Assembly: GCA_008477525.1 (NCBI GenBank)
Contig: SPDT01000009.1
Coordinates: 1,298,777-1,362,776, forward strand
DNA: 64,000 nucleotides
Direction: 5' to 3'
Origin: Hypomyces perniciosus
Lineage: Eukaryota > Ascomycota > Sordariomycetes > Hypocreales > Hypocreaceae
Shown: positions 1 through 14,300 of the stretch, in pieces
Layout of the letters: each line of letters begins with the position of its first letter
Numbering within the stretch: position 1 is the first letter of the stretch
The notes under the pieces: model-generated
Database searches by the model: none
The model's input: the letters and a program-made list of their open reading frames with translations, nothing else
What the model was told of the DNA's origin: nothing
Made by a program: the position numbers and the translations under genes

Positions 1-1781
1 GTTTTTACACAAGCCGGTAACGTGTCTCTGTATGCTATGTATACATTGTTTGATGTAGATAAATACAAATGTATTAACCAGCCATTAATCAGATCATTAC
101 GATCTACGATCTACCACTAACGTGAATACCTTGCTTGGATACCACCCTGGTCTGCTGCTGTTGGAATCTACGGTTACGTAGTCAGTCTGATCACAGCACA
201 AAAGGTAGGGTTTCATCAATTCAACTCAATTGACCATGTTCCTTTTCTTCTTTAACTGCTTCCTGCCCAACTCTTTTATTATTAAGGAACGGAGACCTGA
301 AATGTATTTTAATTCATCAAAGAGGTTGGCTCCCTTCCCGACCACCTTGTTTCTAGTTATCGGTCCATTTGAATACCAGTGTTATCCGGCAGCTGCCAAT
401 ATAACCCAGTTCAACAATTTGTCCCTTGGGAAATTCCACCCAAGGTCACAGGTTCTGTTCACAGTAAAACAAAATATGTTTTTTAATAAGGCATTAGAGC
501 ATGTATCTTTGCTTTGGAATCCATGCTTGTGACTAAGGCGAGTCTGTCTCTTAACCTTTATTTTATGCTAAATCGATTGGAAAAATGCAATATACTATTA
601 AGGTAGGCGGTGACAAGATAAAGAGCTTAGAATAGTAGGCGGGTATATGTTTATTTATAGAAGTTTCTGCGCCGAATGCAGTAGGCGGTCAAACATGAAA
701 TACGTATATACCGTGTGTGAGTTTGTAGAGAATGCAGTGAACTGAAAAGGCGGCCGAAAATAGTGTGCTTAATTAGTTAGGCGGTGTAGGCAGATAGGAG
801 TTGATGCCTGAACCTAAATTGTGGTTTTGTGAGGGAATGTCGCTTGAAGTGGGGTACTTGCCTGCCAGAATAGGCGGCATTTCCTCAAGGAGACAGATTC
901 TTATAGCTATTTAATCCATTTCCCCGCTTATACAGTTTACTGTATAAGCTTATTAAGATCCAGGTTATTTGCAGGTAACTCCTTTATAGTATTATTTATA
1001 GTATTACTTTATATAGGTTTAGAGTTAACTGTAAGGTTAAGTGGCTATATATTATTATTAGTTACTTAGTGGGGTATCACTGGGTCTATAGTAGCGGATT
1101 ATTTTATATTTACTATAATACCTTAGGTAACTTTAAAGAAATAAAAGAATTATAATAAAGTGAAAGGGTTATAGCAGTTAAGTAAAGTAGTATAGCAGTA
1201 TAGTATATTGACTTTTACTTAAACAGTTAAAAAGGTTTTCCTATTTAACCTTATATAGCCTATTTATATACTTTAAAGTGAAAGCCCAAGGATATTTATA
1301 TAAAAGGCTTATATAAAGGTATATATATAAGTATATACCCAGGGAGGGGTGTTAAAAAGGAGGGCTAAAAAGTAAGGATTTCTGTGTAACTGGGTGACCT
1401 TCCTATTCTGGCTAGACCCAGAATTAGGCCCAACGCTAGGACCGAGTTCCCGGAGGAACTTCGGTATAAGTCAGGAAATTTCTGTTATCTTTAACAACAA
1501 TTGAGCTAGGACCAGCTACCCCGCCTACCCTAGACTCAATACAATGGCCATAATGGCTATTGTGAAAAATCTGACCAAAATGGTTTCCTGTTTGTATGGC
1601 TGTGAGTCGATTTGGCCGATTTCCCATCCAAATGAATTTTGCGGAAAATAGGAATGCGGCCACGAACCCAATTCTGCCGCCGCACACCTATTATTCGGTC
1701 GGAGGACGAAGATGCTGCGGCGGATATGCTTGCAGTATTACTCAGAGTTCTCAGTGGCCTTCTAAACAAAAGTCGTTAACG
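1..1781. other. Intergenic flank, no gene recognised
   Basis: No open frame here resembles a known protein. A 100-codon frame at 230-532 and two overlapping minus-strand frames around 1436-1769 are low-complexity or unrecognisable. Roughly 960-1350 is AT-rich with many TA steps and looks RIP-affected. A cluster of TAGGCGG motifs at 604-877 is listed separately. The stretch ends where a solo LTR begins. Confidence 0.6.
604..877 (+). repeat. Cluster of six (T)AGGCGG motifs
   Basis: The heptamer TAGGCGG occurs at about 604, 636, 682, 778 and 871, and AGGCGG at 748, all on the same strand within 275 bp. Spacing is irregular (about 31-93 bp), so this is not a simple tandem repeat. A GC-containing motif repeated in AT-leaning sequence can be a transcription-factor site cluster or the relic of a satellite. 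It lies beyond the 3' end of the NRPS, so no target gene is obvious. Confidence 0.4.
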
Positions 1782-2188
1782 TATAACAATCCAGGCTAAT
1801 TCCTAACAAATAAACCGAGGCGTGCAGGGTTTATGTTAGCAGAGAGGTTAAGGAGAATACTAAGCAATAGGTTGTTGTCATGATTCTGTAGAACTGGTGG
1901 GTTTAGGTGAATATTGTATTGTGTGAATACTGTTGTTAACGACTGTCTAAGTAACTATACTAAAGATCGTGACTTATCCAGTCTTATATACAAGAAGGGT
2001 ATATAATGAAGGTATCTGGATCATGCCTGGATCACGGTTGAGTTGGATCACGATTCGTGATCCGAGTGATCCTTAGTTACAAGTGATCCAGGTGATCCTT
2101 TCTTGATTGGTTAGTCGCTCCGTCATTCTTCCGGGGTACGTACTGCCCTGGACCCTTTATGCGACCATAAGAGGGTCGGGTCATGACA
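1782..2188 (-). mobile_element. Solo LTR, copy A
   Basis: This 407-bp copy aligns end to end with the LTR at 19768-20174, which is also 407 bp, and in reverse with those at 31679 and 51380. Shared landmarks are the CCGAGGCGTGCAGGGTTTATG block, the GACTGTCTAAGTAACTATAC block and the terminal TCATGACA (TCGTGACA in the others). Its left end reads TATAACAATCC where copy B has TGTGACGTTCC, so the TG...CA ends have decayed mostly by C-to-T type changes, consistent with RIP. No matching 5-bp target duplication is seen. It ends 142 bp from the NRPS stop codon. Confidence 0.8.
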
Positions 2189-2330
2189 TTATAGGAGGGA
2201 AGCTTGCTCGCAAGAAAGTAGGTACCATTATTTCATATAAACTAAGATATATCGCTAAAAATGAATGATAGGCTAGATACAATCATTACCCTCAATTCGA
2301 CGTACCCTATGCAAAACACTCTAGCCTCAC

Positions 2331-5300
2331 TTAAAGCTCTAAATTAACCTCTTCCATCAAAAACGGTGAGGATACGTCCAAACAATAAGCCAGCTTCTCT
2401 ATAATCTTCATAAGGCCATCAAGCAGCCCATTGGCTACCTCCTCAGTCATGATATCAGTGCTGGTAGCGAGGCTGATACGTAAGCGGTCACCCTTTGGAT
2501 AGGATATCATATACACCCTCCATGGCGCCACTTGCTCCGGATTCAGCCAGTATTGGAGTTCACATTTGGCCCCCGAAATCTCAAACTCAGGGTGTTCGTC
2601 GACATTTTGATGTTGGATAACAAAATCGAAGTTCTGGGTTACTGGCCAATCAGTGCACTGCTCGATGATATCTTGGAAACCCATAGAATCTGCTTCTCCG
2701 AGTGCTATGAACTGTTCTTGGACAGAGCTTACTAACTCCGAGGCACAGAGGACAGACGGAACTCTCGCCCGTACAGGGACGATATTAACGCACGGTCCTA
2801 CTATGTGGCCCACATCCCGAATGGAAGAATTTCGACCGGCAACCAGGTGGCCGTACACGACATCACTTTGCCCAGTGAGACGCGATAGAAGTATAGCCCA
2901 TGCGATATTGACGAGGGTTGCAGAGGTAGTTTTGGCGCGAAGCTGTGGCAAGTTTGTTTCTGCTTGGGTCAGGGTGCCCTTAGGCAAGGACTTCAGAAGG
3001 CCCTGTGGACGAAATTTTGACTGAATGGACTGAATAGTTGCGGGAGATGACCCTCGTAGCAATTCTCGCCAGTACTTAATTGATTCATCACGGCGAAGAT
3101 GAGCATAGGAGATGAATAGTGAGAAGTCTGCCATATCCGGAAGTGGCGTCTCGTTGTAACCAGCGATGAGTGACTCAAAAATTAGGGGCAGACAAATGCC
3201 GTCATATTGTGCGTGCGACATACGGATGACAAATCGATTGCCTTGAGTCTGGTGTTTTAAAAGCATAAATGCTAGGGGGGGCTGAGTTGGTGCCAATTCC
3301 CGTGTATCCCTGGCGCAGAAGTTGTGGAAAGATTGATTAAGATCTTCATTTACATCGACAGTGTAAAGAAGAGGTCCATTGAGTTGATGGAGAATGACCT
3401 GCCAGAACTTTCCTGAGAGATGCAAAAAACATGAGCGGAAAAGAGGGAACCTCTCAGTCGCCATGTTACAACTCTTCTCAAGGCGCGGGAGATCCACATG
3501 ATCACCAAGATCAAGGTAGAAGTAGTTGCAGATTTGTTCGCTCTTAATGCCTCTAACCACGCACTCCTCTTGGAAGTTTGTAAGAGGTAAAATATCTTCA
3601 ATTTCTCTGGCACTGACATCAATGCCGAGGGATTCAACCTCTTGAAGAAGAGCTGTCTTGGTGGCAGAATCAACAATATGTTGTAAAAAGCCTTGGTCGA
3701 CTTGCTTGGCTTTTAAGCTCTTCAAGGAGGTCAGTTTCGCAATTGTGTCATGTCGGAAAATGTCAGCCACCGACAGATTAAAGGCGACCTTGCGAGCCCG
3801 AGCCACAACATTCATTGCCATAATCGAGTTGCCCCCAAGGAGGAAGAAACTGTCATCTAGCCCGATCGTGGCGGCATCGATTTCAAGCACTTGGGCCCAT
3901 ATCATTTGCATTGTTTGCTCAATTTCCGTTGTCGGTTGCTGTGATATTTTTCGCTCTGCTCTTCTAGATTGGATTCTCTTCGCGAGTGCTACACGATCGA
4001 CTTTGCCATTGGCATTAACGGGGATTGTATCCAGGACAGTAATTAGCTGAGGGATCATGTATGAAGGGAATTGTGACTGGAGCATTTTGTGAAGGTCTTG
4101 TCGAATTATCTCCTCCCTTAAAGGTCTACTGTTGGTATCGTTTGATTTGTTGACATCATCTGACTCTTTCTCTAGTTTAGTTTTGTTTTGGCCGTTATTC
4201 TCACCGATCGTGATAAAGCCGGCAAGTTGTGGTTCTTGGTCGTCTCCCTGTTGCAAAACAACTACTGAATCTGTAACAGATTCATGAGTCCGTAGCGCGC
4301 TTTCAATCTCTCCCAGCTCAACTCGATGGCCTCGAATCTTGACTTGTCCATCGATTCGACCGAAAAATTCGATTTGACCGTCCACCGGTCGCCAGCGCAC
4401 GTAATCGCCTGTTCGATATGCCTTGTGTTCTTTACCACCAATATCTACCGTAACAAACCGGTCAATGTCACGCTGAGGGTCAGTATATCCTCTCGCCAAA
4501 CCGTCTCCAGTGACTACAAGCTCTCCGACCACACCAAGAGGAACAATACGTTGCATTTTATCCATCACATAGGCGCCTGAATTGCTAATTGATTTGCCGA
4601 TAGGGACTCCGTTGACACATTGTTCATCTTTTTGAAGGGAGTACAGTGTGCTTATAACTGCGTTTTCAGTTGGTCCATACGCATTGATGATGTCGCCTTT
4701 GATAAGGCCCCGCCCAGTAAACAGGTCTTGTGCATCAGCCCGATCGCCTGCCACATAAAGAGAATCCAATAGACCAATAGTAGCAGGAGATTCCAGAAGC
4801 AGCTGTTTGAGTAGAACTGGTGTGAACATGGCAGTTTGAATCTTCTCGTGGGTAAAAGCTGTACCCATAGCTGAATAGTCTAACAGAGTTGCATAGTCGA
4901 TACAGATCAATTTTCCGCCATTCAATAGCGTGGAGTAAATCTCCCATGCTGCAACATCGAAAGCAATACTCGTTATGTGGGCGGTGATCGGAGCGGAAGA
5001 TAGATGCTGTGCTATATTGCTTTGCTTCACGAGACGTACAATGCCTCGATGTTCGACCATTACACCCTTGGGTTGGCCTGTAGAGCCTGAGGTAAATGTA
5101 ACGTAAGCTAGGTTATCAGCGGAAGGTGCAATAGCTATTAAAGGCTGTTCGAGGGCAGTGTGATTTTGTGAGTTCTTATCTAGAATCTCTTCAATGCGAA
5201 TGAATTCAACATCCTCTAGTTGGATAGCGGGAGGCCGAGTGCCCGCCCCAGTCAGAATAATCCTATGACCCGGGATAGATGAAAGAATGTTCTCCATCCG

Positions 5301-8300
5301 TCCTCCTGGGATCTTAACATCGAACGGAAGGTATGCAAGACTAGCTTTCAAAACACCCAGAAAAGCAACAACTGCCTGGCAGCTTCGATCCGCAAACACA
5401 CCGACTAGGGTTTCAGGAGCAAAAGATCGTCTTGCCAGCCATTGAGCAAGCATGTCCGATAATATGTCCAGTTGAGTATATGTTAGTTCTGTCAAAGCGT
5501 CTTTAACAGCTATCCTAGAAGGGAATTCGGAAGCTTGCTGACGGAAGAGGTCGACAATGCTTGATTCGCGCGGGTACGCTCGGCGATCGATCTGGATTAA
5601 GCCCATATTATCGAGCGTGGCATAGTCATTACTGGTCAACAACGGCATCGACGAGATTACTGCATTTGGTTCGTCAAGACTTCCATCAAGTATACTCTGA
5701 AAAACAGAAAGCATGTTGCATATTGTCTCTTCAGCATAGAGATCAGTCGAGTAGAAGATCACGCCTCGAAAGCCACCATTTCGTTCGGGGTAAAAGTGAA
5801 ACTCGAGATCGAACCTTGAGGTTGTGGTTTCTTGTAAGATCTCCATCTCCACACCCTCTAGAGTGAGTTTTCCTAAATCCAGCTGAGAATGAACAGCAAA
5901 GACTATTTGGGCAAGAGGGTTACGGGAGAGATCTCGATCTTTTTGTAGCTTGGAGACAATGCTCTCAAACGGAACGTCCTGATTTGCAAGAGCCTTGGTA
6001 TTTGTTAAGTAGACCTGCTGGACTAGTTCTTCAAAGGTGGTTTCATCTTCAACCTTGATTCGAAGACACTGCATATTGACGAAGAAGCCAATTATATCTT
6101 TCAACTCCCACCGACTCCGATTAGCGTTTAGGCTACCAAGTGTTGCATCGCTTTGTCCTGTGAGGCGGAAGTGCGTGGCCCTGAAAGCAGAAAGAAGTGC
6201 AACGAACGGGGTTACCCCATATGTTTGGCAGAATTGTTGGAGTTTCTCATATCGAGGCCCTTCGATCCTGTATTGCAGCTCACCTGCCTGTCCAGATAAA
6301 GTAGCCGGTCGAGTCTTATCACATAGCAGTTCTGCTGGTCGACTTGTTTCTAGCTGTTTTGCCCAATAAGATAGTTGTCTTTGGTATTCCTCGGCTTGAT
6401 CATTTCCATTCTGCCAGATAGAGTAGTCATAGTACTGGATAGGTAGTGGCTGCATAGTGGAGAGAGGATCTTCCCCGCGTACTGCGGCAGAGTAAAATGC
6501 AGCCAACTCTCTACAGAGTATATCGATAGACCAGCCATCTGAGATGATGTGATGCATAACCACTGACAAAACATTATCCTCTTTGCTAAGTCGGTAGACC
6601 GATACTCTCCACCCAGGCTCCTTCCTTAGGTCGAATGGACTATTCTGGCTTCGATCTAAAGCTTCAGTAAGGCCATCCTCAGCGATGTCAATTACGTTCA
6701 AATACTTCGCGCGGAAAGGATGAATCTCTTGCTGATGAATATTACTATTAGTTGAAAAGGTTGTTCGGAGGGTGGCATGGCGACTTTCTAATGCAAGGAA
6801 CGCCGCGTTGAGCGCGTCGAGTTGAAGCGGCCCACGAAGTCGCATTGCACATGGCACGAGAAACCATGTTAAACCTGGATAGAGCTCTTCCATAAACCAC
6901 AATCTTTTCTGGGCAAAAGATTGCTCAACGGGGCCAGACAATTGAGTTTGCGGAATGGCCCTAGTAGAGTCGGCCCCTGGGGAGAGCGTCTGCTTGGCCA
7001 GATTATCCAGCTGTGGATAGCGGAATACATCTGCGACCACCAGTTGAAGGCCGATTTTGCAAGCCTCCGCCACGACCTTCATTGCGGCAATCGAGTTGCC
7101 GCCGAGTCTGAAGAAATTGGCTTCTAGGCCGATATTGGCCGGGTCGACGCTGAGCACCTCGGCCCAGATCCTCTGTATCTGCCGCTCTGCCTCTGAAATT
7201 GGCTGTCGCACTGGCCCACGCCCTGCTGTCTGTTTTTGGATCCTCTTCACCAGAGCTTGACGATCAATCTTGCCGTTGGCATTAATTGGGATTGTATCAA
7301 TGATCGTGATTAGCTGAGGGATCATATATGAAGGGAGTTGTGCCTGGAGCATTTTCTCAAGCTCCTGTCGAATCTTTTGCATCATTTGCTGCCTTAAAGG
7401 CCTGCTGCTGATTACGGCATTTGGCGGCCGTTCTTTGTAATCGGTGGGGAAGTTGAAAAGAACCCTCTTTCGCCCTTCAGATTCATAGTGGTGGAATACA
7501 GCATCGAAACCGCCGCGGTGAGTGTATTGTCTGGCCCAGCTGATTTCTACTCGGTAACCTGCTTGCTGTGCTAACTCAACCAAGTCAAGGGCTGAGAGTG
7601 AAGGGAAATCCCGGGCTTTCTGACGGGCATGTGAAAGCCAATCTCTTTGGTCAAGGGATTCCTTTGTCTCATCCTCAAGCAAATCTACCACACATCTCTC
7701 AAAAATGGTCTTTTTGTACGGGATATTGCTGAAAGCGACAGTGGATGAATTTGGAGAATCTTGTAGAAGATGAAGCAATGATTCGCGATCAAGCCTTTGT
7801 CCAATAAAGTCGATCCATGCATTTTGGTCAATTTCGTGAATCTCATGCTTTTGCATGCCCTGGCTCTTGGCGTGAATAACAGCGGCATATCGATAACAAC
7901 TGAGCTCATTGGTCGACTTCATCTTCTTTGGAAGAATTTCGACGTGCTCAACAAGATGTGGTAAGCGATTTTTCAGCGCGGTGAAAAAGGCTGGATCAGT
8001 AAGGAACTCCAGCTCAACCTGTTCCATATCTTCGATCATTCGTTGGATATCACCCCTGCTCGCGTTGCCTTCTGCTATACGCAGTGACCTGGTCACGAGG
8101 AACTGTTTGTATAAGGCAAAGGAACGTATATCGCCAAAATATATTGTCCTGACACCACTGATATGAAGGAGATCTTGCACAAGCCTAAAAATGTAATCTT
8201 GGCTGGGGAAGTACTGAGCGACGGAGTTGATAACAACGAGATTAGCAGAAATCGGCCCTTTTAGTCGACTAACATTTGCCGCTGTAGTTTTGAACATACG

Positions 8301-11300
8301 GACCTTCCCCGCGAGCGTGGGGATTGACTCAGATGTCTGAGTGACAAACTCAACTGCTCGTTCAGTTGGCTCAAGACCGATATAGCTTTGCAGGCCGTTC
8401 AGGTTAAAGAGGATCATTCCTGAGCCTGTTCCGACCTCCAGAACCTTACCAGCCTGACCGCCGTTATGGATATCTTTCATAGTATCCTCAAGCCACTCGT
8501 TCATCTCTCCTTTATCAATATCACGTCCGTCATACATAGAAGTCCAGCCAATGAAATCTCGGCCAATCCTTTCGGCCTGAACGTCATCCATCGGCACATA
8601 TATGTCAGCATCGAAACGCTCTTCCCAGGCGTCATGATGCTTTGATTCGCCAAATGACTGTTGATTGACTTCATCCTTGTTTTGGCCGTTACCCTCGCTG
8701 ACTGTAACGAAACTGACGAGTTGTGCTTCTTGGCCATCTTCCTGTCGTAGGACAGTAACGGCATCATTTACAGAGCTGTGGCTGCGGAGGACGTGTTCGA
8801 TCTCACCTAGCTCCACACGTTGACCTCGAATCTTGATCTGTCCATCCATGCGCCCAAAAATCTCTAGCTGGCCATCTGTGCGATAGCGGACATAGTCTCC
8901 AGTTCGATACGCTCTAATCTTTTGGTCGGCGATGGTAATTGTGATGAATCGATCAATGTTCCGCTGAGGATCAGTGTATCCTCTGGCTAGGCCATCTCCA
9001 GTCACCACGAGCTCTCCGACAACACCAAGCGGCACAAGGCGCTGTTGGGAATCCATGACGTATGCACCAGAATTGCTGAGTGCTCGACCGATAGGCACTC
9101 CGTTAGTGCATCTTTCGTCTTCCAGGTTGTAAAATGTGCTGAAGCTAGTATTTTCGGTAGGTCCATAACCATTAAGTATCTTGCCACCTATGAGCTTTCG
9201 CATGGTACATATGTCTTGCGGGTCAAGCCGATCTCCTCCAACGACAATTGCCTCTAGGTTTCTAAGTATTTCAGGACATGCAAGTAGGTACTGCTTGAGA
9301 AGGGCTGGTGTAATGAAAACGACTTGTATCCTCTCTGTGCCAAAAGTTTCAGCCACAGCCTTGTAGTCTAATAGCTCCATGGTATCGATGCAGATCAAAG
9401 TACCGCCATTCAATAAAGCGGCATAAATCTCCCAGGTTGAAGCATCAAAGGCAATGTTTGAGATATGGCCCATGATCGCATTACATGGTAGGTGCTGAGC
9501 CATGTTGCACTGCTTTGCTAACCGTAATATGTTTCGATGTTCGATCATGACTCCCTTTGGTTGCCCCGTGGAGCCTGATGTGAACATGACATAGGCTAGA
9601 CTGGCGGGTGAAGGCGCGGCAGTCGCTCTAGGTGAGATCCGACTGTTATCTTTGAGAGTGTTCTCAATGAGGACTAACTCGACATTGTTCAGTTGGAGAG
9701 CATGTGGCTGTACATGGGATCCAACTAGGACAAGCGTGTTGTTTGGTATAGAAGAAAGAACAGTTTCCATTCGACTCATTGGGATCTTGACATCGAATGG
9801 CAAGTATGCCAGATTGGCCTTGAGAATACCTAAAATAGCAACGATGGTCTCACAAGACCGACTTGCGAATACCCCAACCAGTGTTTCAGCAGGAAATGAC
9901 CGTTCTGAGAGCCACTGCGCAAGAATATCCGATTTTTGGTCTAACTCAGCGTATGTCAATTGGGTGTATGAATCCTTCACAGCCAGTCTATCAGGGAAGG
10001 CATCAACTTGTTGGCGGAAGACATCAACAACGTTCGAGTCCCGAGGATAGTCGGTTTTGTGAATCTGGATCAAACCCATTTCATTGAGTGCAGAATAGTC
10101 AGCGTCAGCCAATAGCGGCAATGACGCGATAGCCGTCTCCGGTTCGCGAAGGCCCTCCTGAAGTATTTTAGAGAAGAGAGATAGAAAATTTGTGATTGTG
10201 TTGGGATTGTAGAGGTCAGTCGAGTAGACAATTCCGCCTGAAAAGGCTTCATTTTCCTGGTAAAGATGGAATTCAAGATCGAATCGAGAGGCGGACGGGA
10301 AAGGAATCGTCTCTACCTCAACACCTTCAAACTTGAACTTGTCCAGATTCAATTGTGAGTGAACAGCGAACATCACTTGAACTAGAGGGTTGCGAGCTAG
10401 GTCTCTATCCTTTTGTAGGCTGGCCACAATACGTTCGAATGGAACATCTTGATTGGCGATAGAAGCGGTTGCTGATATCTCGACCTGCTGTACCAATTCT
10501 TTAAACGATTCATTATCAATCCTGAGACGGAAGCATTGGATGTTGACAAAGAAGCCGACCAGATCTTTGAGTTCCCATCGGTCACGATTAGCATTTGGGC
10601 TGCCAATTGTGACGTCGCTCTGGCCAGTAACACGATAGTGAGTGGCTCTAAACGCTGCGAGCAACGCAATAAAGGGGGTTACATCCAGTTGCTTGCAGAA
10701 TCTCTGTAGCTTTTTGAAGAGCTCTCCTTCAATCCGAATATTCTCTAGATCGGAATTTCCAGAGAGAGTAGCTGGTCGGGGCTTATCACACAGTAACTCT
10801 GCCGGTCGAGCTGTCTCAAGCTCTTTAAGCCAATATTGTAGTTGGCGTTCCTGCTCATCTGCCTGCTCCTTTTGCTTTTGCCATATGGAAAAGTCGCCAT
10901 ATTGGATGGGTAAAGGATCTATTTGTAACAGTGGGTCACGACCATGAAGAGCTGCGGAATAGAACCCAGCCAATTCCGTTCGAAGAATATCAACGGACCA
11001 GCCATCGGATATGATATGGTGCATGACGATACTCAGAATATAATCATCCTCTTTAAGCCGAAAGACAGCCACTCTCCATGCTGGCTCTGTCTCTAAGTTG
11101 AATGGAGTCCTCTGTTCTTCCTCTCGTGCCTCCGAAAAACCCCTTTCGTCATGTGGTGAATAGTCCAGAACTTTCAGCTTCTTTGGTTGAAAGGGATGGA
11201 CAGTTTGCATGCTGACGCCATCTTGTGATGAAAAGGTTGTGCGGAGTGACTCGTGACGATTCTCTAATGCGTTGAATGCCGTGTCAAGGGCATGGAGCTG

Positions 11301-14300
11301 AAGCTGGCCTCGAATGCGCATCGCGGATGCCATATGATACCATGTAAGGCCAGGATGCAGTTGTTCGAGGAACCATAATCGTTCTTGCGCAAAGGATTGC
11401 TCAACAAGTGCACTACGATCGAATCGTGTGATACTCTGGGGAGCGTTATCCGTCGCTAAACGTTGTTGATTGGCTATATCATGCAATCTACGATATCGAA
11501 AGATGTCTGCTGCAGTCAGCTCGAGGCCGAGCTTGCGAGCCTCACCCGCAACCTTCATTGCAGCAAGTGAGTCGCCTCCAAGCTGGAAGAAACTGTCGTC
11601 TATTCCAATCGTCTCAACCTCTATGTCAAGCACATGCGCCCAGATGTTCTGCAACTGGAGCTCGATTTCGGATGTGGGTTGTCGCTTCGGTCCTCGTGCA
11701 GATGTACGCATCTCGGCCAGTCGCTGGGCAGAGTACATGCCGCCAATCTTGCGCAGTTGTTGTCTGCTCATCTTCCCTGTGGCCCCGATAGGTAGCTGTC
11801 GCATGGCAAAAAATATGGTCGGTAGCATATAGCTTGGTAGGTGCTTAGTTAACTTGTCTTCAATGTCTGCAGAGACCGGGACCACTTTCACGGGGGCAGG
11901 TTCTGAGTCGATTTCCGTCATATCAATATCTAGCTCAAGGAAGACCACGAGTGTCGAGCTTGTTTTTTTCCCCTGTGGGGTTATAACTTCAGCCACAACC
12001 TGTTTGGCCTGTGGCATGCAATCATGCACCCAGTGCTCAACTTCTTTGAGTTCTATCCGCTGGCCATTGATCTTGACTTGATCATCCTTGCGCCCAATGT
12101 ATTTCAAGCTTCCATCTTTGTTGTACTGAACCAGGTCACCTGTCTTATAAAGTCGTCCGCGCCGTCCTGGTCGGCCAGGAGCTCCTCGTGTCAACCATGT
12201 AGGGTCCTCGACATATGCTGCAACAGTTTTCTCCGGGTCGTTTAAGTAGCCAAGGCCCACGATAGGTCCTTCAAGCAACATCTCACCAATGCCCCCGGGA
12301 GGGAGAAGACAATCATGGTCCTCAGGATCGACCACCCAAGCAACCGCACCATATCCTTGACCTAACTCAGTAGCCTCTTCGGGACTTGATGCAGTTTTGT
12401 TAATCACACTGTCAGGAGTACATTCGCTAGGCCCATAAGTATTGAAAATCTGAACTTTGCCCCACCAACGCATGACATCTTTCAGGCGCAAGGCCTCGCC
12501 GCCAAAAATAAGTGTTTTCAGCTGAGGCACATCAGAAGGATCCAGAATCCTTGAAAGAGATGGTGTAAGTTCAACAACATCTGCCTGCAATGAAACAATG
12601 CTCTCTGCCAGCTTCTCTTTTCGATCCTGATCATTTGGAACGCATAGGCAAGCGCCTGAGCCAAGCGTGTGGAAGAGATTACCAAGGCAGGCATCAAAGC
12701 TATATGACGCAAAGTCGTAGACTCTAGATTGCGGTGTGAAACCTCGGTCGGCACTCTGATGGTGTTGAGCAGATGCCCAGTTCCCGTGAGATATCTTCAC
12801 TCCTTTGGGCGTCCCTGTGCTGCCTGATGTGAAAATCACATACATGAGGGATGACGCAGTGATGACGGGAAGCTGCTCTTTTTCATCACCAAGATCCGAG
12901 AAGAAATCAGAGTTGATAGCGGCAACGTTGTTACACAGTTGCAAGCTCAGAGTCTGATTGGAAACAGAAGATAGGACCAGTATGGCTTCAACCTGACGAA
13001 CAATACTCTGAAACCGCCGCTCTGGTATAGCATGGTCAAGCAGTACGAAAGCAGCCCCTGTCTTAAGCACACCAAGAACAGCAACTGTCGTCCACATCGA
13101 CTTCTCAAAGCACAGAGGCACAATTACCCCCGGACCAACCCCATAGCTACTGACAAGGCGGCTAGCTAATTTCATAGCAAGCTGATCCAGTTCTTGGTAG
13201 GTTAGCTTACCATCCCAAGCGCATATAGCAGGGGCATTCGGCTGCACACGTGCGTGTTCCTTGATTGTGTCAGGAAGGCACTGATCGATCCGTACTGGAA
13301 CAGCACTGTTCCATTCCCAAATCTGCTTCAGATCTTGCGGTGTAAGCACCTCGACTTCTTTCAGGAGTTGCCCGGGACTCGCGTGGTCGAGCTGTTGCAT
13401 AACATGATCGAGTCTTTGGAGCAGCTGGTATACTAGGTGTGACTGGATTACCCTTGTGTCAAAGAAGGCCTTCGCCAAGATATTTTCGTCGTTCAAATAC
13501 ACTTCAAGAGTAAGTCCGTATGTGTTAAACCACTCCTCTTGGTCATCTCCATAACGCAACTTCCCAATCGTATCCTGGAGAGTGGTGCGTTCCCGCGGCT
13601 GAACAAGAAGGAGCGTCTGGAATTTGCTTGCTTGTTGACCTTCAGGACATATCTTGACAATATTCTGCAGTCCAACTTGCTCAAAAGGAATCATGTCTAT
13701 TGCTTGTTGCTGTACTTGGTTCATAAAATCCAGGACCTTCTGGTCGCTAGCCAGTTTGATCCGTAAGGGGACTGTAGCAATTGTTGGACCCGTTATTTTG
13801 TCCATGTTCGCAACTGGTGCACTCCTGCCTGAGACTGTGATACCAAATACGACATCCTTTGAATTAGTCATCTGGCTTACGACGATTGCCCATGCTGCAC
13901 GTAGAATCGATGACTCGGTAATGTCTAAACTTTGTATCTGAGGCTTTGGGAGCTGGTACTCGATGGCTCCATCAGCGATGGGTTGCTCTATAGAGGGAGG
14001 GAGAGCTGGGAACGGTACAGGTTCGCAGTCTGCGAGAGTTTGACGCCAATAATCCGCCAACTTTTCCATATCTTGATCTTTGATGTGTTTGATAAAGGAT
14101 TGGAACTGCGGCCCTGGATCAAGTGCTTTGCCCTGGTATGCTCGATTTACAGCATCAAAAACGAGAGGGATCGACCAGCCATCGTAAAGGGCGTGATGTA
14201 CGGTCCAAACAAATGAACTACATGCACCTTCGTCATCATTGACGAAAGCATAACGCGCAAGAGGTTGGTTGAGACCCATGTTTCGTTCCCTATCAGTCCG

